From an uncultured Prevotellaceae bacterium (GTDB lineage: Bacteria > Bacteroidota > Bacteroidia > Bacteroidales > Bacteroidaceae), in NCBI GenBank assembly GCA_900318795.1, contig ONLU01000001.1:62001-126000 (forward strand): a DNA stretch of 64,000 nt. The letters are read 5' to 3'. Numbering within the stretch: the stretch's first letter is position 1; each line of letters opens with the position of its first letter. Positions 1 to 9,417 of the stretch are shown one piece after another. Made by a program: the position numbers and the translations under genes. Below the pieces are notes generated by a model. That model was not told the origin of the DNA, did not search any database, and was given only the letters and a program-made list of their open reading frames with translations.

Positions 1-2
1 CC

Positions 3-98
3 TCCGACAAATACGAATTGATAGATTTTACTATAGATGGTAAACCTATAGACTTCTCTAAAGCGGGTGCATCGCCTGAACCCAAGGTGTTCCTTTAA
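3..98 (+). CDS. C-terminal end of an unidentified protein (cut by window edge)
   Basis: An open frame enters from the left edge and stops with TAA at 96-98. The 31 visible residues contain YELIDFTIDGKPIDFSK and end PEPKVFL. The stop is followed at once by a hairpin terminator, which supports a real gene end. No family can be assigned from this tail. It is convergent with the PL11 lyase gene to its right, so it may or may not belong to the pectin locus. Confidence 0.6.
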   Translation, partial: SDKYELIDFTIDGKPIDFSKAGASPEPKVFL

Positions 99-103
99 TA
101 AGA

Positions 104-130
104 AATGGCCCTTCTCAATGGAGGGCCATT
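104..130 (+). terminator. Hairpin terminator between convergent genes
   Basis: Perfect 9-bp stem AATGGCCCT / AGGGCCATT with a 9-nt loop, sitting between the stop at 98 and the convergent stop at 139. The stem is symmetric, so it can serve both strands. The tails on both sides are T-rich but broken. Confidence 0.75.
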
Positions 131-138
131 CCTTATTC

Positions 139-2265
139 TTATTTCACAATCACTGTCTTGCCGTTGGTAATGTAGATACCCTTGGTGGGGTTCTTAACAA
201 GTACCCCATGAAGGTTGTAAACAGGTCCGTTATCCAACTCACCATCTTCTTTGATCTCAACGATACCTGTTGGGTCGTTACCTTGGAATGACTCAATGTA
301 GTCAGGAAGGTAGTAGCCCAAATGGGGCGGCTGGTTGTATGCCACGTTCTGCCAGCAGATGCCCATACGGTATACATGGTCGTGCATCAGCGTTGGAACG
401 CGGTAGTTGGTCGTGGTGATAGTCGTGTAAATGTTTAGTGCATCATCTGTTGCATTGCGCAATATCAGCTCTTCACGCCAGTCTCCGAAGATATCTGCTG
501 ACAGACACGGTGTTGCTTTCGTGCTGTTGTTTGACTGTCCGGTAGGATAAGAACGACTACCGATGCCAAGTCTTGTGGGACTTGCGTCAGTATTGTATTT
601 GTAGATATTGATGTCGTCAAGCAGTTCATCCTGTGCGTCTCCATCCCAATAGATGCGGAAGTTCATAGAAGGCGACTTGTTACCTGCTTGTTTTCCTGTA
701 ATGACGTTGAAGGGATTCTGGCTTCTGCTACCGCTGTCGAAGCCACCATAAGATGACCAGAACTCATAACCGCGTGTGTCAGCTACAATGTCTGCGGCAA
801 CACCTCGACCGTTGTCTTGTCCGGACTGACCATTCTTCATGAGAATTTCGCCTGTTGCAGCGTCGTGGATATCCCATGAGTAAGTGCCTTTCTCCTCATG
901 TACGTCAAAAAGTTCTAAACCTGGGCGGTCAGGATTCAGGTCGCCAAGATGGATGGCATCGCCATGACCGAATCCTGTAGCATAGAGTAGTTTTCCGTCG
1001 TCATCTACCGCAGCGGAACCCCAAATAATCTCGTCCTTACCATCACCGTCAACGTCAGCAACAGAAAGGTTGTGGTTGCCGTTGGCAAACATCGTATTGC
1101 TGCCACCGCCACTTGTGGCCTTGGGTGCTGTCACCTTTGCAGACTCCTGCATGTTGGCATCAACCACTGACCATTGTGTGTTAGAGTCTGAACGGTGTAG
1201 CCAGCGGTGTTTCAGTTGCTGACCATCGAAATCAACGGCCCAAATGTATGCATAGCTGTAATATCCCCGGCAGAAGACACCACTGGGATTAACGTCGGGT
1301 CCACCCAGATAGGCTACAGCAGCCAGATAGCGGTCTCCACGGTTATAGCCATGGTTGTCAGTTTTGCCTACAGCCCAGTTGAAAGTGCCTGCCGCTTCAC
1401 TTAGCTCTGCTTTTGTGTTACGGTTGGGGTAGTAGGTGATAGTGTTAACTGCTTTACCAGTCTGACCATCGAATACTGTCAGATACTCATGACCACCATC
1501 CATACGTCCTGACGATGTAATCCATGACTTGGTATTGTTGGCAGCCTTGATAGTGGCATTTGTCGTTGCTTGGTTTACATAGGTGCCTTCGCTGTCCTTT
1601 GAGCCAGGAGCCGTCTTGCACATCATCTCTGCCTTTCCGTCACCGTCGAAGTCGTAGACCATAAACTGGGTGTAGTGGGCACCAGCACGGATGTTCTGTC
1701 CCAAGTCTATCCGCCAAAGTTTGGTACCATCGAGTTTGTAGCAGTCTATCAGCACGTTGCCGGTTATACCATCCTGGCTGTTATCTTTAGAGTTAGATGG
1801 GTCCCATTTGACGAATATCTCGTATTGACCATCCCCATCTACATCACCTACAGAGCAATCGTTAGGCGAGTAGGTATAGTCACTGCCAGCTGCAGGCTTG
1901 TCAAGTGGCAGTTCGAGAAATGCCTTCCCCCAAGGTTCCACGGTGCTTGTCGTTTCTGTCAACTGACCATTCTGATAAACCTTCACTTGATAGGTGTCGG
2001 TAGCTGACCCCGATGTAGATATAAAGGTAGCACCATAGATGTTTTTTTTCAGTGTTACACCATTCTTTAAGACCTCAAAGGTTGTGCCCTTGTCGTCAGT
2101 GCCGAACATACGCCAACTGATGTAGTGCTTGTTCGACATAGGTACTACAATTAGTCCACGGTCCAACTTCTCCATCTGGTTTGATGGCGTGTCACTGGGC
2201 TTTTGTGCAAAGCCTGCTGAACATGTCAGCAGGCTGCATAGGGTTATAAAAATGTTTTTTATCAT
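139..2265 (-). CDS. Rhamnogalacturonan endolyase, PL11 family, T9SS-exported
   Basis: 708 aa. Signal peptide at residues 1-20 (ends SAGFAQ). The rest matches the PL11 / YesW-type RG lyase fold: LDRGLIVV near the mature N-terminus, then the family's Asp-rich calcium-binding propeller repeats (DVDGDGQYEIFVKWDPSNS, DFDGDGKAEMMCK, VADVDGDGKDEIIWGS) and GDWREELILR. These enzymes cut the rhamnose-galacturonate backbone of RG-I by beta-elimination. The C-terminus (YNLHGVLVKNPTKGIYI, then NGKTVIVK) is a Prevotella-style T9SS sorting tail, so surface or extracellular location is inferred. It starts 8 nt after the upstream PL11 gene and is surely co-transcribed with it. The ATG at 2265 directly precedes the signal peptide. 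Confidence 0.93.
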   Translation of the reverse strand: MIKNIFITLCSLLTCSAGFAQKPSDTPSNQMEKLDRGLIVVPMSNKHYISWRMFGTDDKGTTFEVLKNGVTLKKNIYGATFISTSGSATDTYQVKVYQNGQLTETTSTVEPWGKAFLELPLDKPAAGSDYTYSPNDCSVGDVDGDGQYEIFVKWDPSNSKDNSQDGITGNVLIDCYKLDGTKLWRIDLGQNIRAGAHYTQFMVYDFDGDGKAEMMCKTAPGSKDSEGTYVNQATTNATIKAANNTKSWITSSGRMDGGHEYLTVFDGQTGKAVNTITYYPNRNTKAELSEAAGTFNWAVGKTDNHGYNRGDRYLAAVAYLGGPDVNPSGVFCRGYYSYAYIWAVDFDGQQLKHRWLHRSDSNTQWSVVDANMQESAKVTAPKATSGGGSNTMFANGNHNLSVADVDGDGKDEIIWGSAAVDDDGKLLYATGFGHGDAIHLGDLNPDRPGLELFDVHEEKGTYSWDIHDAATGEILMKNGQSGQDNGRGVAADIVADTRGYEFWSSYGGFDSGSRSQNPFNVITGKQAGNKSPSMNFRIYWDGDAQDELLDDINIYKYNTDASPTRLGIGSRSYPTGQSNNSTKATPCLSADIFGDWREELILRNATDDALNIYTTITTTNYRVPTLMHDHVYRMGICWQNVAYNQPPHLGYYLPDYIESFQGNDPTGIVEIKEDGELDNGPVYNLHGVLVKNPTKGIYITNGKTVIVK

Positions 2266-2273
2266 GTTTTCAC

Positions 2274-5200
2274 TTACTTAATCACGACCTTTTTACCATT
2301 TTTGATATAGATGCCCTTCTTGGTTGGATTCTCTATACGAACTCCATCCAGTGTGTAGTAGTAATCATCGTAATGATTGTCCATATTGACATTGTTAATT
2401 CCTGTAGGAGTGTTTGTAACGCGCAGGATACCTGTAGGCTTCAATAGGTCGCTGGTGTCCCAATAGAGACCGGAAGGTAGTGTGGGAAGATTCAACACAA
2501 TGTCAGAAGATGTACTTATTCTGTTGGCAGTCCACAGAGTAACCTCTTCGCCTAGTTTCGGTTGGGTGCCAGACCATGTGACATCGATGCGACCTGTAAC
2601 AGAAAGTGTTCCAGCTACGCTTATCTTTGTATTCGTGCTGTTTCCACGTCCTCTGGTCACTTTTAGGCTGATACTATTAGCAATGTACGTGCCACTGCCA
2701 GTCAATGTCGCATCTCCCAGGATAGTTCCGATGGATACGTTCTTGCCGCAGTTGTCAAAGGTTCCTGTAACGGTGGCCTTTCCTAAACCTTTTGTGTTGT
2801 CCCATTGAAGTGCTGGGTCATACGAACCTGTCTTCGTATTCTTGAAGATTAGTGTTCCCTCAAATTGACTCCAGTCACCTTGCATGTAGCTGCGCACGCT
2901 GGTGACGTTAACAGTAAGTGTTCCCTTACCAGTCAGCTTGCCTTTATAGTTGCATCGTGCGTCAAGGGACCATGCAGCCGTTTTGCCCTCAGGAACAACG
3001 ATGTTAGCATTGTTTGTAGAATATGAGTAGATGTTGTCTGGGTCTTTCAGCGCACCTCCGTTAAGTACGATGGTGGACGGATATTGGTGAACGCTGCTAC
3101 TGCTCTCGCCACCATTTACTGTTCCCTGGTTAACGTTCAGTGTGCCATAGCTGGCATTGCCGTTTAAAATTAGTGTACCTGCTCCTGTTTTTGTCAGTTC
3201 TTTCAGACTTCCACTAATAGCTCCATTTAAAGTGAGTTGACTTCCGTTAGCAACCTCTATAGAGCCGCCACCGTCGGTAATGCTGATTGGCTGAGTTGTG
3301 ACAATGTTGCTATTGACAGACAATGCACCTCCGTTGAAAGCAATTTTGTTGCTCACTCCACCCAGCGCACCGTATTCTGCACCATCTTTATTGGCTAGTG
3401 AGGCTACAATCAGTTTTCCGCCTTCGATATTTACATTGCCAGTAAACTTGTTGATGTTATTGATAGTGAGATTGCCTGTACCTTTCTTTGTCAAAGATGT
3501 TTTTCCTGTTATAATACCATTGCCTTGAACAATAAAGTTCTTGTTGCTGTTATCAAAGGTGACGCTGCCTGGCTGTAGTTCTCCAACGAGATTGACTATT
3601 GTCTGGTTAGCATTGTCATTGAAAACGACAGCATCTCCTGTGACGAAGTAGTCTTTTTCTCCATTCACTAAATAATTTTCAGCCTCTGCAAAGTTCCAGA
3701 TTCCGTCGTTTCCGCCATCCCATACGATTTCAGTAGGATTTCGCAGTGGTAGAATGCTCAGAATGACCAGACCGTTCTCGTATTTTATTTCGTATTTTTT
3801 CCCCGAAATACCTTCCACAACGATGTCTTCTATGTTGCCTTCCACTTGGTTGGCTTTTACTAAAGTGTAGTCGCCAGCCTCTAGTTCGCTACCGTTAATT
3901 TGGAACACAGGCACGAGGTATTCAGGACCATATTGCCAGTCTTTTTTCTCAATAGTCAGCTTGTCGGCAGTAATCTTATCTGTCTCGCTTGCATTGGCAT
4001 CGAAGACGACGCGTGAGCCAAAGCCCAAAGCCAGTGTCGTCGTGGTTATCGTTCCCACCTTTTCCTTGCCACCAGGATAGATAGTGGCATTATAGTCGGC
4101 CTTAATACCGCCCTTGAAGTTACCGCCATCGCTTATCAGACTGGTATGGCGGTTCAGCCATACAGGACTGTTTTCCATTGTTCCGTCGAACTGTAGTGTA
4201 CCTGCCCATATATCGGTGTTGCCGGTGTGCTTTTCTGAGACGTTGGGCAGCACCAGTATGCCATCGCCCTGCTTGATGATGCGTGTAGCTCCGCTAAACG
4301 CCCCGTCTATTAGGGTATGTTTGTAGTAGACTCGTTCGATGTAGTTATTATTGTCGTGTCCGATGACATGGCTTGCTGCATTATCTATAAAAATATATGG
4401 TGAAGCCCCTTCACTAACACTGATACTCATGTCGTTGGTTTCACAGGCTATCACGGCATTGTCGGTCGTCGTGATGCTTCCACCATTTTGAATTTCCGTA
4501 CGTCCAGTCATGGTCAGCGCTGGTGGAGCCATCGTGATGCCTTCCAATTCGCCCAAGAAGTAGCTGGTGTGAGGCGGCTGGTTATAGCCGTTCATCTGCC
4601 AGACCATCGCATTGCGGTACTGCATGTCGTGCCACAAGGTGTAGTTGCGCCACTCAGTAGGAATGGTGGTGGTATAGATGCGAATCTTATTGTCTGCTGT
4701 GCGCATCATCACTTCTTCGCGCCAGTCACCAAACAGGTCGCCCTGATAGCAGGGGGTAGCCTTCGTGTCATTGTTGGTCAGTGAACCTGCCAGAGTAATA
4801 ATGTCGCCTACTCCTGGCTTGTAAATGCGTCCGGCAGAATTTCTGGTGCCAGTACCATTGAATGTCTCTTCAAGTAGGTCGCCATCCCAATAGATACGGA
4901 AGTTGACATCAAAAGCGATATCGTTGGGAATGTGATTGTTGGTGACGCTGCTGATAGCGGTATCGTGACCTGAGCGTCCGAGACAGCCCGGATATTTATT
5001 GCTGAAATTACCCATCATGGAGCGACCATCATCATTGCTGCTAGTCTGGCGATAATAAATCTTTGAGGTTGTAGCATCACGGTAGTTATTGTCTGGATGG
5101 TCCTCGTTGCATGCGTAGATCTCATGACCATGGATGTAAGGGTTGAAATCGCCGTGATGTTGCGCATCACCATGTCCTAAACCTGTTGTTGACAGTCCCT

Positions 5201-6386
5201 TGCCATTGTCGTCGATAACCATAGAACCGAAGCAAATCTCGTCTCGTCCGTCCCAGTCGACATCGGCAATGCCATAGTTGTGGTAGCCTTGACCGTACCA
5301 AGGCGAGCTGCTGTCGTTGCAGTTCCAACGCCAGCGCACGCTCAACTCATGGGTGGAAGGATTGACATCATAGGCTATCATCTTGTGACGGGTATAGATA
5401 CCGCGAGCCAGGAAAATGCTGGGCTTACGGCCGTCCAGATAGGGAGCACCAAAGAAATATTTCGACGAACGGTGTCCATAGCCGTCACCCCATGCTTTTT
5501 CCAGGTTTGTCTCACCATCCTCCAGACGCTTCAACGGGAACTCCATTACCTGATAAGGTACTCCCGTCTCACCATTCATGTAGACTAGGAACTCATTGCC
5601 GTAATGGGTGAACCACTCTACGCCACCTTCCACTTTCGGAGTGCGGTAGTTTGTCCATGCGGTGCCGTTTTTGCCGTCGGCACCAATCGTGTAGGTGCTG
5701 CCGTCTTTCATGTGGATGACGGAACCTTCCGACAAACGCATAATGGCTTCTGCCTTACCGTCCTGATCCCAGTCATAGGCGGCAATGTTCTGCTCATTGT
5801 TCTGGAAGTCGCCCATATTGGGACCACAGTTTACCCACCAGAGTAGGGAACCGTCCATCTTTAATACTTCAAAGATGGTGTATTCTCCATTGTGACCCTC
5901 TTTAGGAAAGAGACTGCTTATTTCCTCTTTGTTGTCATATTTGATGAGTATCTCCAGCTCACCGTCACCATCGACATCTGCACAGCAGGCATCATTGGGA
6001 ACCAGTGTGGAGGTGATTGACGTGGCGTGTTGCGGAGTAATCTCCAGATAACTATCCGTCCAAACCGTAGCCTCCTTGCTGGCAGTCTGCTCAGTACCGC
6101 GAACGACAGCCTTTACGGTGTATTTGCTGCTGCTCGTTCCGGCTGCATCGCTGTAGTTGGATACGCTGAGAGGCTCGCTGTTCACCTTTGTGCCGTCACG
6201 ATAAAGGTTGTACTTCACGTCGTAATACTCTTCGCCCATGATGCGCCAGGAGCAATACACTCCGTTGGTGGTCTTAATGGCTATCAAACCGCGGTCAAGG
6301 GCGTCGGTCTTGCGCTGTGAAAAAACTGTTAGCACTGGCATCATGGTCAGTGCAAATAACAAAAGTGTTTTCTTTGTTAGTTTCAT
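2274..6386 (-). CDS. PL11-type rhamnogalacturonan lyase fused to autotransporter-like beta-strand repeats, T9SS tail
   Basis: 1370 aa from the ATG at 6386, chosen because MKLTKKTLLLFALTMM opens a clean signal peptide; an ATG 27 nt upstream would add an unlikely leader. Residues about 25-640 are PL11-like (DALDRGLIAI, DVDGDGELEILIKYD, DVDWDGRDEICFGS, GDWREEVMMR, QPPHTSYFLGELEG). Residues about 640-1300 are Gly/Asn/Thr-rich repeats of the PATR type (LTKKGTGNLTINN, LTKTGAGTLILNG, GTLTVN), normally seen in autotransporter passengers. The last 25 residues (LDGVRIENPTKKGIYI, NGKKVVIK) form a T9SS tail. This is about twice the usual PL11 length. First gene of a two-gene operon with its own -7 box. 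Activity of the divergent lyase domain is inferred from family only. Confidence 0.88.
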   Translation of the reverse strand: MKLTKKTLLLFALTMMPVLTVFSQRKTDALDRGLIAIKTTNGVYCSWRIMGEEYYDVKYNLYRDGTKVNSEPLSVSNYSDAAGTSSSKYTVKAVVRGTEQTASKEATVWTDSYLEITPQHATSITSTLVPNDACCADVDGDGELEILIKYDNKEEISSLFPKEGHNGEYTIFEVLKMDGSLLWWVNCGPNMGDFQNNEQNIAAYDWDQDGKAEAIMRLSEGSVIHMKDGSTYTIGADGKNGTAWTNYRTPKVEGGVEWFTHYGNEFLVYMNGETGVPYQVMEFPLKRLEDGETNLEKAWGDGYGHRSSKYFFGAPYLDGRKPSIFLARGIYTRHKMIAYDVNPSTHELSVRWRWNCNDSSSPWYGQGYHNYGIADVDWDGRDEICFGSMVIDDNGKGLSTTGLGHGDAQHHGDFNPYIHGHEIYACNEDHPDNNYRDATTSKIYYRQTSSNDDGRSMMGNFSNKYPGCLGRSGHDTAISSVTNNHIPNDIAFDVNFRIYWDGDLLEETFNGTGTRNSAGRIYKPGVGDIITLAGSLTNNDTKATPCYQGDLFGDWREEVMMRTADNKIRIYTTTIPTEWRNYTLWHDMQYRNAMVWQMNGYNQPPHTSYFLGELEGITMAPPALTMTGRTEIQNGGSITTTDNAVIACETNDMSISVSEGASPYIFIDNAASHVIGHDNNNYIERVYYKHTLIDGAFSGATRIIKQGDGILVLPNVSEKHTGNTDIWAGTLQFDGTMENSPVWLNRHTSLISDGGNFKGGIKADYNATIYPGGKEKVGTITTTTLALGFGSRVVFDANASETDKITADKLTIEKKDWQYGPEYLVPVFQINGSELEAGDYTLVKANQVEGNIEDIVVEGISGKKYEIKYENGLVILSILPLRNPTEIVWDGGNDGIWNFAEAENYLVNGEKDYFVTGDAVVFNDNANQTIVNLVGELQPGSVTFDNSNKNFIVQGNGIITGKTSLTKKGTGNLTINNINKFTGNVNIEGGKLIVASLANKDGAEYGALGGVSNKIAFNGGALSVNSNIVTTQPISITDGGGSIEVANGSQLTLNGAISGSLKELTKTGAGTLILNGNASYGTLNVNQGTVNGGESSSSVHQYPSTIVLNGGALKDPDNIYSYSTNNANIVVPEGKTAAWSLDARCNYKGKLTGKGTLTVNVTSVRSYMQGDWSQFEGTLIFKNTKTGSYDPALQWDNTKGLGKATVTGTFDNCGKNVSIGTILGDATLTGSGTYIANSISLKVTRGRGNSTNTKISVAGTLSVTGRIDVTWSGTQPKLGEEVTLWTANRISTSSDIVLNLPTLPSGLYWDTSDLLKPTGILRVTNTPTGINNVNMDNHYDDYYYTLDGVRIENPTKKGIYIKNGKKVVIK

Positions 6387-6421
6387 AAAAGTGGTTTGTT
6401 CGTAATCAATCATTAATTCTG

Positions 6422-6453
6422 CAAAGGTACGGATTTATCTCCTAATAGCCAAA
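6422..6453 (-). promoter_or_regulatory. Promoter of the PL11 operon
   Basis: On the minus strand a Bacteroidota -7 box TACCTTTG (plus-strand 6422-6429) lies 20 nt from a -33 TTTG (6450-6453), ahead of the start at 6386. Confidence 0.7.
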
Positions 6454-6520
6454 TAAAAAACTAATTTTAGCATTGATAATGCCCCCTAAATACGTAATGC
6501 CCCAGCCTTATCACAGAAAA

Positions 6521-6553
6521 AATCCCCGCTCCTTCAAAGTAGGGGCGGGGATT
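6521..6553 (-). terminator. Terminator of the 6559-7059 gene
   Basis: Perfect 9-bp GC-rich stem AATCCCCGC / GCGGGGATT. On the minus strand it is followed by a T5 run (plus-strand A-run at 6516-6520), 6 nt after the stop of the upstream gene. Confidence 0.85.
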
Positions 6554-6558
6554 GGATT

Positions 6559-7059
6559 CTACATAGCGGTGATGACGATAGTGCTTTTGCCCTTGACTGC
6601 ATGGAGAGTCATGGTGTCAGGCCAAGGACCGCTTAGAAACAATTCCTTGTAGCCATTAAGGCTTGCAATACAAATCTCACCGGGATGTTCTGTAGCGTAG
6701 GCAGTGATGGCCTTTTCAACATCGGTGATGGTCACATCCTTCCCAGCTACCATTTCCTCCGCCAATACCTCCAGGGCTCTGGCAAGCGGCTTGGCATTAA
6801 GCGAATAATAGCGGGTATAGGCACTTCCGATTCCCTTGGGCGTTATTGTCTTGCGAAGTGTAGGCAGATGATACTTCAGATGCATCTGAATCATGCTGAA
6901 GATGGCACGACGTTTTTTTGCCGCTGGCGTGGTATAGACGTGTGCGGGCATAGTGGGCGTGGAACGCGCAAAGGTTACATCCCCACGAGTTACATACGTG
7001 ATGCCATCGATTTTTCCTGATGCCATCCGGCCAACGCCGACTTGTTTGATTTTTACCAT
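6559..7059 (-). CDS. Hypothetical protein, possibly DUF6266-like
   Basis: 166 aa, no signal peptide or membrane segment. The N-terminus MVKIKQVGVGRMASGKIDGI and the block KGIGSAYTRYYSLN recall the small Bacteroidota DUF6266 proteins, which begin with a short basic Gly-rich stretch, but I hold this loosely. It interrupts the pectinase genes: the 11-nt repeat arrays lie upstream and a strong terminator follows, so it is probably its own unit. No function is proposed. Confidence 0.6.
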   Translation of the reverse strand: MVKIKQVGVGRMASGKIDGITYVTRGDVTFARSTPTMPAHVYTTPAAKKRRAIFSMIQMHLKYHLPTLRKTITPKGIGSAYTRYYSLNAKPLARALEVLAEEMVAGKDVTITDVEKAITAYATEHPGEICIASLNGYKELFLSGPWPDTMTLHAVKGKSTIVITAM

Positions 7060-7135
7060 AATCGTTATAAGATTAATTTCTACAATATTTACTCATTCTC
7101 AACATACTTATTCCTTCACTCTACCCATACCCTAT

Positions 7136-7274
7136 CCAAGTAGTCCCCAAGTACTACCCAAGTATATGAAAGCCTTTTGGACTTGGCTACACCTTGGGTA
7201 GACCTTGGCTACACCTTGGGTAGACCTTGGCTACACCTTGGGTAGGACTTGGGTAGATCTTGGCTACATCTTGG
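7136..7274. repeat. Two converging arrays of an 11-nt tandem repeat
   Basis: Plus-strand units beginning CCAAG, each 11 nt, occupy 7136-7146, 7147-7157 and 7158-7168. After 18 nt, eight minus-strand units of the same length and start (CCAAGGTGTAG alternating with CCAAGGTCTAC) run from 7274 down to 7187. The last unit supplies the final codons and the TAG stop of the 7264-7827 gene. The opposed arrays can pair into a long imperfect hairpin. There are no spacers, so it is not CRISPR. Confidence 0.9.
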
Positions 7275-7827
7275 GTGTCTCTTCTTTTGTTGCTGAGTCT
7301 ACAAAATAGATGATTTTGTTTTCTTTCACATTGTACGATTCATTATTACATATCAAATCTGTAACTTCGATGTTCATTGTGAGTGCGTTTGTGCTCATGC
7401 TCCATTGTGTTAAGGGCTCCATCGTAGCCAAAATCTTATGCATTTTCCCATTAACCGTTATATTCGCTTCCCACTCTATATCCTTCATAAATAAATACAC
7501 AAAACCGTCGATAATAGACATTTCTGTTATTGGGGTTGTTAGTGTAATGCTTTTGACCGATTCCAATGCTTCAGTCAGTTCGGCTTCATTGGTGAAGATG
7601 CGTGATAAAATTGGTTTCAGGGGCAGTGGGCTAACTGAGAAATCATTGCCGATGGTGATATTTGTCTTTTGTGGAATATTGTCTACAACAATGTTACCCA
7701 CATAGGTACCTTTAATGTCGTTGTATATTTGTTGACCAGAGTTTTCATTGATCTCTGTTCCAGATTCGCAACCGTTAAGTCCGCATAACAACAGCAGACA
7801 TACAAATATTGATTTGATAATCTTCAT
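7264..7827 (-). CDS. Small lipoprotein of unknown function (DUF4840-like at most)
   Basis: 187 aa. Lipoprotein signal with lipobox LCGLNGC (Cys20) followed by an acidic stretch (ESGTEINENS), which fits surface export. The body (YNDIKGTYVGNIVVDN, later alternating hydrophobic strands) looks like an all-beta fold; the GTYxG opening recalls DUF4840 lipoproteins, weakly. It starts 34 nt downstream of the PL9 lyase gene with no -7 box between, so it is probably in that operon. Its last codons lie inside the 11-nt repeat array, so the C-terminus (KEETPKM) may have been set by repeat growth. Confidence 0.7.
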   Translation of the reverse strand: MKIIKSIFVCLLLLCGLNGCESGTEINENSGQQIYNDIKGTYVGNIVVDNIPQKTNITIGNDFSVSPLPLKPILSRIFTNEAELTEALESVKSITLTTPITEMSIIDGFVYLFMKDIEWEANITVNGKMHKILATMEPLTQWSMSTNALTMNIEVTDLICNNESYNVKENKIIYFVDSATKEETPKM

Positions 7828-7861
7828 TGTGGTAATTTGATTAATTGTTCTGTTCGCTATT

Positions 7862-9340
7862 TTATCTAACTACAAATTTTTTACCCTGCTTGATATAGAT
7901 ACCCTTCGTCAGACCATTAGCGGACACCCGCATACCTGCGAGGTTACAGATGAGGGCATCAGACTGGTTCGGCTGATTATTAACAATGGGGATGGATGTC
8001 TCTGAGCTGGCTGTAGCCCATCCTAAGTTGCGCTCTGCCAGAACGGAACCAGCCTTGGCACGCATAAAATTCATTTCGGGTAAATTGCCTTCAGCGTCGC
8101 GCTCGGCAAAGAGGGTGGAGGCATCGGTGGAAACAAACATGTCTGCTGTCACGGAGACTGCGGACTCTGCCGGTGCAAAGGTGTTGTTCTCAAGGGTGCA
8201 CAGTGCAGCATCGCAGTTGGTCAAATGCCCTCCCTTAGACGAGTCGGTAAAGGTGAACGATACGTTGTTTCCCAGAATATGGCCATAGCCTGCCACGTCA
8301 ACATTTTCTTCGTTAGACTTGCGGTTTACCATATTGTAGTTGGCTCGGTTAAACCACGAGGAGTTGTATTCCCAGCGGCAGCCGCCCAAATGGTGGTTAG
8401 AATAGAGTCCGTGCGACTTGTTACGGAAAGCCACGCAGTGGTGGATATAGTTTTGCGGGCACACTGCAGGGCATTTCGTAGTACCCGCATTCATGCCATA
8501 GCCGCCAGCCTTGAAGCCATTACCGTCGCCTGCAGACTGGAATGTTGTGGTGTTCCTGGCATCGGAGGTGGGACGGTAACCGTTATAGAATGCCCAGCAA
8601 TGGTCTATCTCGACGGGAGCCAGATTGTTGATCAGGTCAAAGCCATCATCGCTGTTACGCCATGCACGACAATAGCGTATGGCATTGTCCGTATCAGTGG
8701 TATGTTGTACATGGAAGCCGAAACCGTCTACATTACCTCCATAGTCACCCTCGCTATAGTTGTCGTAGTTGTTATAGGCGTCACAATTGATGACCAGATT
8801 GTTTTTCCCTGTAGTCTGATAATAGCCGATGGCCATTCCATCATGCATGGCAATGTTCTCGACAATGCAGTAGGAACCCTTTCGAGCCGAGACGCACTCT
8901 GACTGGGTGTGTCCTTTGATGCGCACAGGAACACCAATGATGTCGAAATTGCGAAGGTGCAGATAGTTGGCGCCCAAATAGAATGCCGAAAAACGATACT
9001 TGCCATCCAACTGCATACCGCTGAAGTCGAAGACGGGGCGCTCGCCAGGACACCCCATGACACAGGTTCTTTTAGACGCTGTGCCGGCTTTCTCCAATGC
9101 AAATACATAAGCATACGTATTGTCTTTCTTCATCACTTGGTCATCAGTTATCAGATATGTACCACCTCTAAAACAGATGGTGTCACCCGAGGAAATCTTT
9201 TTATATGCAGCAGGCAGCGTTGCCATTGGCTCGTCGATGGTTCCTGCTGCACTGTCACTACCATCAGTGGCGACATAGACAACTTTGGCTTGCATGGTGG
9301 CGAATGTTATCAAGGCCAGGAAGAGCAAAATTTTTCTCAT
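7862..9340 (-). CDS. Pectate lyase, PL9 family, T9SS-exported
   Basis: 492 aa from the ATG at 9340, where MRKILLFLALITFATMQA gives a proper signal peptide; the ATG 36 nt upstream gives none. A right-handed beta-helix with the PL9 active-site features: GNVDGFG and NSDDGFDL supply the Asp cluster for calcium, and GNGFKAGG holds the catalytic Lys (residue 277). PL9 enzymes cut polygalacturonate by beta-elimination, so this opens the homogalacturonan regions joined to RG-I. The tail LTKGIYIKQGKKFVVR is a T9SS sorting signal. A terminator lies 27 nt upstream and no clear -7 box was found, so expression by read-through is possible. Confidence 0.9.
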   Translation of the reverse strand: MRKILLFLALITFATMQAKVVYVATDGSDSAAGTIDEPMATLPAAYKKISSGDTICFRGGTYLITDDQVMKKDNTYAYVFALEKAGTASKRTCVMGCPGERPVFDFSGMQLDGKYRFSAFYLGANYLHLRNFDIIGVPVRIKGHTQSECVSARKGSYCIVENIAMHDGMAIGYYQTTGKNNLVINCDAYNNYDNYSEGDYGGNVDGFGFHVQHTTDTDNAIRYCRAWRNSDDGFDLINNLAPVEIDHCWAFYNGYRPTSDARNTTTFQSAGDGNGFKAGGYGMNAGTTKCPAVCPQNYIHHCVAFRNKSHGLYSNHHLGGCRWEYNSSWFNRANYNMVNRKSNEENVDVAGYGHILGNNVSFTFTDSSKGGHLTNCDAALCTLENNTFAPAESAVSVTADMFVSTDASTLFAERDAEGNLPEMNFMRAKAGSVLAERNLGWATASSETSIPIVNNQPNQSDALICNLAGMRVSANGLTKGIYIKQGKKFVVR

Positions 9341-9366
9341 AGGATGTTTTTGTTTAGTAAAAAAAT

Positions 9367-9395
9367 CCCCACGCACAATTTTTCTGTGCGTGGGG
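9367..9395 (-). terminator. Terminator after the 694-aa T9SS protein gene
   Basis: Perfect 11-bp stem CCCCACGCACA / TGTGCGTGGGG with a 7-nt loop. On the minus strand it is followed by a run of T, just after the stop at 9418. Confidence 0.9.
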
Positions 9396-9417
9396 AATAT
9401 AATAGGGTTTCACGCTA

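Noticed and set aside
7136-7274. CRISPR array
   Set aside because: Units are 11 nt and directly joined, with no unique spacers and no cas genes.
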